Source: Planctomycetota bacterium
GTDB taxonomy: Bacteria; Planctomycetota; PUPC01
Direction: 5' to 3'
DNA length: 13,031 nt
Assembly: GCA_003559755.1 (NCBI GenBank)
Contig: PWKM01000146.1
Span: 1 to 13,031 of the forward strand
The notes beneath the pieces were generated by a model, which made no database searches, was not told the DNA's origin, and worked only from the letters and a program-made list of their open reading frames with translations. Shown piece after piece: positions 6,800-12,462 of this stretch (its first letter is position 1; each line of letters begins with the position of its first letter). The translations under genes were made by a program, and so were the position numbers.

Positions 6800-7637
6800 C
6801 CATCGGTGCGCGTCCCACCGAAGCGGTCTTCCGACAGATGTACGGCCACAGGCGAAGCACCAGCATCGAGAACAGGCCCGCGATCACCGGCCACGCCAGT
6901 TCCGCCGTCTGCTCCTTCCAAAGCGGAAATGCCAGCAGCGCCGCCGCCAGCAGGCCGATGCCGCCCAGGGCATGATCAGAAAACAGGATAATCCGAACCG
7001 CGTTCGGCTTCTTAAGAGCTTTGACCCCAAACAAGGTGATGTACACCAATAACCAGATGCCGAATAGTCCAACCACGAAGGCCATCGGGCGGTACAGACC
7101 AAGCACCACCATCGCCACCAGACCGGCGGCGATGACGGTGATAATCGCAGTAAGAAGGCCGCGGCCGACCGGGGGGCCTCCCCGCAGCGAACTTGCCGCG
7201 CCAACGTACCCGGCAAGGGCGAAGACCGAAATGATCTCGTGCGACAACGGAACCATCTCCCCGGCGCACAGCCCGGCCCATCCGGCCGCCGAAGCCAGCA
7301 CGAAGGCCAGAACCAGACGAACAATCGGACTGGCCGCCGGTCCGGCCAGACCGGACGCGAGGACGAGGATGCCCGCTCCCGCCGACCGGGGATCGACGAA
7401 AAACAAGGCCGCCAGACCGAGAGCGACGGCGATCCAGCCCAGCCGCGCCCGCGGCAACTCTACCCGTGCGAACCGTGCTCCCGCATAAACAAACAACACG
7501 CCGCCCAACAGCAGACCGAGCATCAATTCGCTCATCGTCTGCCATCGATGGGTCAGGAAATAGCCGGCAAAAGCGCACGCCAGTGCGACACATCCTCCCA
7601 GGATCGTATCGCGAATCCATCGTCCGGTTATGGGCAT
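6789..7637 (-). CDS. Uncharacterised multi-pass membrane protein
   Basis: A 282-residue protein I do not recognise. It is almost wholly hydrophobic, with roughly nine or ten predicted membrane segments. Loops are short and mildly basic; a K-A-L-K-K-P-N-A-V-R stretch precedes the last two segments and the tail is basic (RAPMEKQ). An acidic/His patch lies mid-protein (G-E-M-V-P-L-S-H-E). There is no recognisable transporter or enzyme motif. The ATG has only a weak purine-rich GGGGA upstream. It lies 50 bp downstream of marC on the same strand and has a good candidate promoter of its own overlapping the marC stop. A small-solute transporter, a scaffold protein or a membrane-embedded enzyme are all possible. 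The frame is well supported by composition and context; the function is unknown. Confidence 0.75.
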   Translation of the reverse strand: MPITGRWIRDTILGGCVALACAFAGYFLTHRWQTMSELMLGLLLGGVLFVYAGARFARVELPRARLGWIAVALGLAALFFVDPRSAGAGILVLASGLAGPAASPIVRLVLAFVLASAAGWAGLCAGEMVPLSHEIISVFALAGYVGAASSLRGGPPVGRGLLTAIITVIAAGLVAMVVLGLYRPMAFVVGLFGIWLLVYITLFGVKALKKPNAVRIILFSDHALGGIGLLAAALLAFPLWKEQTAELAWPVIAGLFSMLVLRLWPYICRKTASVGRAPMEKQ

Positions 7638-7662
7638 CGTCGGTCCCCGCTGAGTTGGGCGG

Positions 7663-7691
7663 AGTATAGTCTATCCCGGCACGACGCTCAA
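7663..7691 (-). promoter_or_regulatory. Candidate promoter for the multi-pass membrane protein
   Basis: On the minus strand TTGAGC (7686-7691) and TATACT (7663-7668) are separated by exactly 17 bp. The -35 covers the stop codon of marC and the -10 is 26 bp upstream of the ATG at 7637, giving a leader of about 20 bases. This would let the downstream gene be expressed independently of marC. Confidence 0.5.
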
Positions 7692-8305
7692 GAGGCGGAG
7701 AAATAGTGCGACAGCCCCTCCATCATCAAACGCACACCGATGGCGGCAATGAACAGGCACAGGATTTTCGAGAGGACGGTGCAGGCGGTCCGCCCGAGCA
7801 GTTTGTACACTCTGTCGATGAATGCGAGCAGAAACCCGGTGACACCGAGGACGATCGCCACAGCGATGATCGCGACGATGACGCCGGCCTCCGGGTCCGA
7901 GCTGATGAGCAGAACCGCCATCATCGCACCGGGGCCGGCGAGAATCGGGCACGCGATGGGCACGGCCCCGATCTCGTGCGGCTTGGGCTGCTCATCGTCT
8001 CGATTGACGCTGCGCATCAGCGAGCCGAACACGAGGTGGTCGATGGCGATGATCAACAGCAGCAACCCGCCGGCCGCCATCAGATCGTGCAGTTCCACCT
8101 GGAAAAAACGGGTGAGTATCCCCTCCCCCAGCCCGATAAAGGCGAGGAGGATAACGGCCGAGACCAGGACGCCGACGCGGAACGTCCGCCGACGTTCGGT
8201 CTCCGGCATCCCCTCCGTCAGTTGGAGGAATAGAGGGATGCTGCCGACCGGGTTGACGATGGCGAACAGCAGGAGCGCAGCTGCCAGCAATGTCTGCCAG
8301 TTCAC
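7688..8305 (-). CDS. MarC family integral membrane protein
   Basis: A 205-residue six-helix membrane protein of the MarC/YchE/YhgN family (PF01914). The proposed GTG start at 8305 has AAGGAGG six bases upstream and leads directly into the first helix; the frame stays open upstream but has no competing ribosome binding site. Landmarks are LFAIVNPVGSIPLFLQLT near the N-terminus and PIACPILAGPGAMM midway, matching the family N-P-x-G-x-x-P-x-F and P-x-x-x-P-x-L-A-G-P-G-A motifs. The linker between helices 3 and 4 is charged and hydrophilic (S-V-N-R-D-D-E-Q-P-K-P). Despite its name MarC is not an established antibiotic-resistance determinant, and the molecular role is unresolved; a transporter is the usual guess. 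The gene is divergent from leuB across 154 bp, with clear promoters for both. Confidence 0.92.
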   Translation of the reverse strand: MNWQTLLAAALLLFAIVNPVGSIPLFLQLTEGMPETERRRTFRVGVLVSAVILLAFIGLGEGILTRFFQVELHDLMAAGGLLLLIIAIDHLVFGSLMRSVNRDDEQPKPHEIGAVPIACPILAGPGAMMAVLLISSDPEAGVIVAIIAVAIVLGVTGFLLAFIDRVYKLLGRTACTVLSKILCLFIAAIGVRLMMEGLSHYFSAS

Positions 8306-8351
8306 GTTTTGCCTCCTTGGCCGTGTGTCCGGTTCCCCGCAATCCGCGTGC

Positions 8352-8380
8352 AGGGTATCCCCGCTCGCCGGCACTGTCAA
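8352..8380 (-). promoter_or_regulatory. Candidate marC promoter
   Basis: On the minus strand a perfect TTGACA (8375-8380) is followed after 17 bp by TACCCT (8352-8357), about 47 bp upstream of the GTG start. The consensus -35 and exact spacing make this one of the better promoters in the window. Confidence 0.55.
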
Positions 8381-8399
8381 GAACTTCCGCATTGCGGGC

Positions 8400-8428
8400 T
8401 TGCATTGGAGTGTGCCGGGCCGTACAAT
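8400..8428 (+). promoter_or_regulatory. Candidate leuB promoter
   Basis: TTGCAT (8400-8405) and TACAAT (8423-8428) with a 17-bp spacer, giving a predicted transcript start about 25 bases before the leuB ATG. The leader is too short for an attenuator, and I see no leader peptide or T-box. Confidence 0.55.
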
Positions 8429-8459
8429 TCCCGCTCCCGCATTATGAAAGGAGTTGCCT

Positions 8460-9515
8460 ATGTACAAAATCGCAGTCATCCCTGGCGATGGGACGGGGCC
8501 GGAAGTCGTCGACGAGGCGCTTAAGGTACTGTATGCCGCCGCCCTGAAGAACGGCTTCGAGGTCGAGACAACGAATTACGATTTCGGCGGTGACCGGTAT
8601 CTGGCCACCGGCGAGATCATCAGCGACGAAGACATCGAGGAACTGCGCGGCTACGACGCCATCCTCCTGGGCGCGGTCGGCCATCCCGACGTGGCACCCG
8701 GCATCCTTGAGAAAGGCCTGCTGCTCAAGCTCCGCTTCACGCTCGATCAGTACATTAACCTCCGGCCGGTGACGCTGTACCCCGGGGTCGAGTGCCCCCT
8801 CGCCGATAAGCAGCCCGACGATGTCGATTTCGTGGTCGTGCGCGAGAACACCGAGGGGCTGTATTCCGGCATGGGCGGGGTCACCTATCGCGGCACATCC
8901 CGCGAGGTCGCGACCCAAATCATGTGCAACACCCGCCACGGCGTCGAGCGCTGCATCCGCTACGCCTTCGAGTTCACGCGCAAGCGCGGCAAGAAGAACA
9001 TGCTGACCCTGTGCGCCAAGACGAACGTTCTGACCTACGCCCATGACCTGTGGTGGCGGACATTCAACGAGGTGGGCGAGGCGGACTATCCCGATATCAA
9101 GCGCGATTACGCTCACGTCGATGCAATCTGTATGTGGATGGTCAAGAACCCTGAGTACTTCGACGTGATCGTCACCTGCAATATGTTTGGCGACATCATC
9201 ACCGACCTGGGCGCGATGATCCAGGGCGGGATGGGCGTCGCGGCGGGCGGGAACATCAACCCCGACGGCGTCTCGATGTTCGAGCCGATCGGCGGGTCGG
9301 CGCCGAAATACACAGGAAAAGGCGTGATCAACCCGGTTGCCGGCGTCGCCGCGATGGCGATGATGCTGAACGAGCTCGGCGAAGAGAGCGCCGCCGATGC
9401 CGTCGAGAATGCGATCAAGACCGTCACGGCCGAGAAGATGGAAAGCATGAGCGCCGGCCGGATGGGCCACTCGACCAGTGAGATCGGCGACCTGATCGTC
9501 GAAGCTCTGGGATAG
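8460..9515 (+). CDS. leuB: 3-isopropylmalate dehydrogenase-type beta-decarboxylating dehydrogenase
   Basis: A 351-residue member of the isocitrate/isopropylmalate dehydrogenase family; the LeuB reaction is the oxidative decarboxylation step of leucine synthesis. The ATG at 8460 has AAGGAG six bases upstream; an in-frame TTG at 8454 abuts that site and cannot be used. Substrate-loop residues Glu84, Leu87 and Leu88 (EKGLL) and NLRP at 100-103 fit isopropylmalate recognition. Tyr135, Lys187, Asp221, Asp245 and Asp249 match the family's catalytic and metal-binding set. The cofactor loop reads GSAPKYTGKGVINP (279-292), where NAD-dependent LeuB normally has A-P-D-I; A-P-K-Y is the NADP-type isocitrate dehydrogenase form. 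No leuA, leuC or leuD lies nearby, so a related substrate cannot be excluded. The small lipoprotein gene follows after 100 bp and may be cotranscribed. Confidence 0.85.
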   Translation: MYKIAVIPGDGTGPEVVDEALKVLYAAALKNGFEVETTNYDFGGDRYLATGEIISDEDIEELRGYDAILLGAVGHPDVAPGILEKGLLLKLRFTLDQYINLRPVTLYPGVECPLADKQPDDVDFVVVRENTEGLYSGMGGVTYRGTSREVATQIMCNTRHGVERCIRYAFEFTRKRGKKNMLTLCAKTNVLTYAHDLWWRTFNEVGEADYPDIKRDYAHVDAICMWMVKNPEYFDVIVTCNMFGDIITDLGAMIQGGMGVAAGGNINPDGVSMFEPIGGSAPKYTGKGVINPVAGVAAMAMMLNELGEESAADAVENAIKTVTAEKMESMSAGRMGHSTSEIGDLIVEALG

Positions 9516-9552
9516 CCGGGACGCCTGTCTGATCCGAGCACGGTTGCTTCAC

Positions 9553-9570
9553 CGGAAACCGCCGGTTCCG
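9553..9570 (+). other. Imperfect stem-loop between leuB and the lipoprotein gene
   Basis: CGGAAACCGCCGGTTCCG folds into a stem of about 7 bp with one bulged A and a 3-base loop. There is no T-run after it. It may partly terminate leuB transcripts or protect their 3' end; no separate promoter for the lipoprotein gene is evident downstream of it. Confidence 0.3.
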
Positions 9571-9615
9571 AAGGCGTTGATCGTTCGATGAACTCGATCT
9601 GAAAGGAGGAGCGCG

Positions 9616-10044
9616 ATGTGGCGAATCTTATTTGCCGCGTTCGTCTGTGTCCTGTGCGGTTGTGCCGGCCACACCCACATCACTTATCACACCGCCATCG
9701 GCGTAGCCCCCTCGGACGAGGAGGGGCGTCACGAGGTGACCGGGCACATCATCGAGGTCAATCGTTTCAGGCGCGGCGGGCTTGTGTCGCGGTCCGGCCA
9801 GCGGACGCAAGTGCTGCCCATCCCAGCCATGACCATCAATGCCGGCGAGCCCGTGGAGGTCAGCATAAAGTCTGAAGACGGCACGGAGTCGCTGACGTTA
9901 TCGGTCAAACATGCTCCGGCCGACAACGAAGATGCTCATTATTCGCTGGTCCTGCGACGGGGCAACGAGGTCGTCGCCGGATCGACCGTCACCATCCACG
10001 CCGAGCCGCCCGGAGATGACATTATTCGGCCAGAAGGGCCTTGA
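9616..10044 (+). CDS. Small hypothetical lipoprotein
   Basis: A 142-residue protein with a short signal ending in L-C-G-C, so Cys16 is the likely lipidated residue. The ATG has AAAGGAGG upstream with optimal spacing. The mature part is His-rich at its start (GHTHITYHTAIG) and then reads as beta strands: a T-G-H-I-I-E-V-N stretch, a Q-V-L-P-I-P-A-M-T-I-N-A-G-E stretch and a final V-A-G-S-T-V-T-I-H-A. The V-L-P-I-P-A-M-T-I-N-A-G-E pattern recalls secretin or pilus-associated beta domains, but I do not recognise the family. Its last 23 bases overlap the end of the convergent phosphohexomutase gene. Real expression is supported by the strong ribosome binding site and the lipobox; the function is unknown. 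Confidence 0.75.
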   Translation: MWRILFAAFVCVLCGCAGHTHITYHTAIGVAPSDEEGRHEVTGHIIEVNRFRRGGLVSRSGQRTQVLPIPAMTINAGEPVEVSIKSEDGTESLTLSVKHAPADNEDAHYSLVLRRGNEVVAGSTVTIHAEPPGDDIIRPEGP

Positions 10045-11419
10045 CCTGTTCGTACCTCTCGTCGAGCTGTTCCTGTGTTTTCGCCTCGACGGTCATCCGG
10101 AGCCGGCGCGGCTCGGTACCCGACGGCCTGACGCAGAACCACCAGTCCTTGAACTCGAACCGCGGCTCGTTGCGGACGATCACCTCGGCCCCCTGCGCGA
10201 ACTCATTCGCCCGCTGCATCTTCTCCCGCTTGATCTCGTCCAGCTCGCTGACCGATGATTCCGGTGTCCCGAGCAGGATGCTCAACTCGGGGGCCATCCG
10301 GTACTTCCGGTACGGGTCGATCAGTTCCGAGAGCATGCATCCCTCTTGACAGAGATCCTCCAGCGCCATCAGTGCGGCGATGAGGCCGGAGTCGGCCAGG
10401 TGGTTCTCTTTTAGATAGTAATGGCCGGACCGTTCGGTCGCCAGCACGATGTCCTCTTCCTTCATGACCTGGCGGATGTTCGCTCCGCCGACCGGGGTTA
10501 TGACCGGCTGACCGCCGTGGTCCTCGATCGTGTCGCGGATCGTCCAGCTCGATACCAGGCAATACGAGATTTTCGCACCCGGCTGTCTCGCCAGTATTTT
10601 CCTGGCGAGCACCGAACCGAGCTCCGAGCCGTTGATCAGCCCTCCCTTCTCGTCGATGAGCGCGGCCCGATCCGCGTCCCCGTCAAATCCCAGCCCCAGA
10701 TCGGCGTTTTCTTCCCGAACTCGCTGCCGGAGTATCTCCACGCATTCCGGCCGAGTGGGGTCGGGATCGTGTGCAGGGAAAGTGCCATCCGGTTCGAAGT
10801 TCATTGGGATGATCTCGAAGGGCACGTGCGCGCGGAGAAGCTCGGTGAGGACCCCGCCCATCCCGTTGCCGGCATCGACAACGATCTTGAGCGGAGTGAG
10901 ATTGTCGGGATCGATGAACCCGAGTGCGTAGTCGATGAACCGCTCCATCACGCCCTCGTCATTCCGAAAGGTGCCCCGACCGCCCGCCTCCGGGAACGCT
11001 CCCTCCAGCACCATCTTCTTGATCTCGAGCAGGCCCGAGTTCTTGCCCACCGAGGTGCCGTCGCTCTGAACAATCTTCGTGCCGTTGAACTCGGCGGGGT
11101 TGTGCGACGCGGTGACCATCAGCGACAGGTCATAGCCGCCGTCGGCCCCGGCATGATACAGGGCGTCCGAGCTGCACATGCCCGCGTCGGTCACGTCGGC
11201 CCCCTGATCGATCGCCCCGTTCGCAAGTGCCGAAAACAGTTCCGGCCCCCCGCGGCGCATGTCGCGCCCGATGATGACCCTCTCGGCGCCGCAGAACTCG
11301 ACCGCCGCTCTGCCGAGACGGTACGCGACATCGGTGTCATACTCGTCGGGATAGATTCCTCGCACGTCATAACCCTGGAAGATTTTGTCCAACCGTTCCT
11401 GCATTTCGTTCCGGCACAT
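10022..11419 (-). CDS. Phosphomannomutase/phosphoglucomutase
   Basis: An alpha-D-phosphohexomutase that moves phosphate between C6 and C1 of mannose or glucose, supplying sugar 1-phosphates for nucleotide sugars. From the ATG at 11419 it has 465 residues. Motifs: I-F-Q-G-Y-D-V-R-G-I-Y-P at the N-terminus, catalytic serine loop TASHNP with Ser105, metal loop DGDADR (246-251), sugar loop E-R-S-G-H at about 329-333 and phosphate loop RPSGTEP (431-437). All four domains are therefore intact. The ATG at 11419 has GGAG six bases upstream; a TTG at 11437 with a perfect AAGGAGG five bases upstream is a serious alternative, adding six residues. The PMM/PGM (AlgC/ManB-like) class fits better than GlmM, which has a different catalytic loop. 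The 3' end overlaps the convergent lipoprotein gene. Confidence 0.93.
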   Translation of the reverse strand: MCRNEMQERLDKIFQGYDVRGIYPDEYDTDVAYRLGRAAVEFCGAERVIIGRDMRRGGPELFSALANGAIDQGADVTDAGMCSSDALYHAGADGGYDLSLMVTASHNPAEFNGTKIVQSDGTSVGKNSGLLEIKKMVLEGAFPEAGGRGTFRNDEGVMERFIDYALGFIDPDNLTPLKIVVDAGNGMGGVLTELLRAHVPFEIIPMNFEPDGTFPAHDPDPTRPECVEILRQRVREENADLGLGFDGDADRAALIDEKGGLINGSELGSVLARKILARQPGAKISYCLVSSWTIRDTIEDHGGQPVITPVGGANIRQVMKEEDIVLATERSGHYYLKENHLADSGLIAALMALEDLCQEGCMLSELIDPYRKYRMAPELSILLGTPESSVSELDEIKREKMQRANEFAQGAEVIVRNEPRFEFKDWWFCVRPSGTEPRRLRMTVEAKTQEQLDERYEQVKALLAE

Positions 11420-11473
11420 CCTTTTCTCCGTGCCCAACACGCCCTCCTTTGGAAATATCGGCCAACCTCGAAA

Positions 11474-11502
11474 ACAGTATCAGAGCCGGGCCGGGCTTTC
11501 AA
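11474..11502 (-). promoter_or_regulatory. Candidate promoter for the phosphohexomutase gene
   Basis: On the minus strand TTGAAA (11497-11502) and TACTGT (11474-11479) are separated by 17 bp, about 55 bp upstream of the ATG at 11419 and upstream of both proposed ribosome binding sites. Confidence 0.5.
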
Positions 11503-11528
11503 GTCCCGTTCAACCTTCGCCTATCCCC

Positions 11529-11557
11529 TTGCCCGCATCCGGGGGCGCTCATATAAT
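11529..11557 (+). promoter_or_regulatory. Candidate promoter for the SagB-type gene
   Basis: TTGCCC (11529-11534) and a perfect TATAAT (11552-11557) with a 17-bp spacer, 64 bp upstream of the ATG. It is back to back with the phosphohexomutase promoter, 26 bp away, and leaves a leader of about 58 bases. Confidence 0.6.
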
Positions 11558-11621
11558 GAACCTTACGATGATTGAACTGGTGCGTGGAACCGGCCTGATT
11601 GATATATAAGGAGGTGGCGCT

Positions 11622-12302
11622 ATGACCAGGGGAATGCGAGGTGTGTTGCTTTTGCTGTTGCTGATCGGCGGTGCAGTTCTTATAGGAGTGGGGGTGCTTG
11701 CCGCCAATAATCAGAATGCAGCGGCCCTGCCGGAAGCAGCAAAGGAGGGTGAGATGTCTGTCGAAGAGGCAATTGCCGCACGACGATCAGTCCGACAGTT
11801 TACCGATGCGGTCCCCGCCGAGCGGGTGATCGCCCAACTGTGCTGGGCGGCCCAGGGCGTGACCGATCCCCGGCGCGGGTACCGTGCGGCCCCCTCGGCC
11901 GGGGCGACGTATCCGCTCGAGCTGTACGTGGTGACCGCCGAGGGCGTCAACCGCTACGTCCCCGCCGAACACGCGTTCGTCCCCCACCTCGAGGGCGACC
12001 TGCGGGGCCGGCTCCGGGCGGCCGCACTCGGCCAGCCGTTCGTCGAGTCCGCCCCGGTGGTATTCGTCTTCGCCGCCGACGTACAGCGGACGGCCGGCCG
12101 ATATGGTGAACGGGCCAAGCGGTACGTCAATATGGAGGTCGGCCACGCCGCCCAGAACCTGCTGCTCCAGGCCGAGGCACTGGGGCTGGCCGGGGTGCCG
12201 GTGGGCGCCTTCCGGGACGAACAGGTCGATGAACTGCTCGAACTGCCGGAGCGACAGCAGACGCTGTACCTGGTGCCGATTGGCACGCCCCCGGCGAACT
12301 GA
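11622..12302 (+). CDS. SagB/ThcOx-type nitroreductase-family oxidoreductase with N-terminal membrane segment
   Basis: A 226-residue protein. Residues 7-28 form one strongly hydrophobic segment after basic residues (signal anchor or signal peptide), and 29-44 form an Ala-rich linker. The rest is an FMN-binding nitroreductase fold: R-R-S-V-R-Q-F (54-60), P-S-A-G-A-T-Y-P-L-E (91-100), Y-V-N-M-E-V-G-H-A-A-Q-N-L-L-L-Q-A (168-184), G-L-A-G-V-P-V-G-A-F (188-197) and a final Y-L-V-P-I-G. These match the SagB/ThcOx subgroup, whose studied members oxidise azolines in peptide natural products. No cyclodehydratase or precursor-peptide gene is visible nearby, so the substrate is unknown. The ATG has AAGGAGG with a 7-base spacer. 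A second in-frame ATG at 11754 (Met45) has its own AAGGAGG and would give a soluble protein starting just before the catalytic domain. Confidence 0.88.
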   Translation: MTRGMRGVLLLLLLIGGAVLIGVGVLAANNQNAAALPEAAKEGEMSVEEAIAARRSVRQFTDAVPAERVIAQLCWAAQGVTDPRRGYRAAPSAGATYPLELYVVTAEGVNRYVPAEHAFVPHLEGDLRGRLRAAALGQPFVESAPVVFVFAADVQRTAGRYGERAKRYVNMEVGHAAQNLLLQAEALGLAGVPVGAFRDEQVDELLELPERQQTLYLVPIGTPPAN

Positions 12303-12350
12303 CAGGCCGATCATGCCAGCCGAAAGATGTCCGCATATCGAGGCATTCGT

Positions 12351-12380
12351 GGGGGCACGAACTTTGAGGTTCGCGCCCCC
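12351..12380 (+). terminator. Strong stem-loop, probable terminator of the SagB-type gene
   Basis: GGGGGC (12351-12356) pairs with GCCCCC (12375-12380); after one A/C mismatch CGAAC (12358-12362) pairs with GTTCG (12369-12373) around a 6-base loop. The total is 11 bp of GC-rich stem, 48 bp after the stop codon. There is no T-run on either side, so it could be a non-canonical terminator or a 3'-end stabiliser. Confidence 0.5.
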
Positions 12381-12462
12381 TGAACGTGCGCCCGAACGAG
12401 CCCGGTTCATTCCGGGCCATCGACGCGGGCGTACTGCCGCAAGAACCGAACGGAGGATTCAT

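Noticed and set aside
5433..7052. 539-codon plus-strand open frame running opposite pgi and through the tRNA
   Set aside because: It lies antisense to a clearly conserved pgi, reads through a tRNA, and its translation is rich in Arg, Gly and Pro without domains; it is a high-GC shadow.
8306..8479. N-terminal extension of the MarC frame to 8479
   Set aside because: The extension is not hydrophobic like the family, covers two promoters, and the GTG at 8305 has an ideal ribosome binding site.
8442..9470. 342-codon minus-strand open frame opposite leuB
   Set aside because: Antisense to leuB with Asp/His/Val-biased translation typical of complementary reading of GC-rich codons.
10421..11575. 384-codon plus-strand open frame opposite the phosphohexomutase
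   Set aside because: Shadow of a conserved gene in a high-GC genome; it also runs over the promoter region of the SagB-type gene.
11622..12302. SagB-type gene as part of a thiazole/oxazole-modified peptide cluster
   Set aside because: No YcaO cyclodehydratase, no precursor-like small frame with Cys/Ser/Thr-rich core and no exporter lies next to it in this window.
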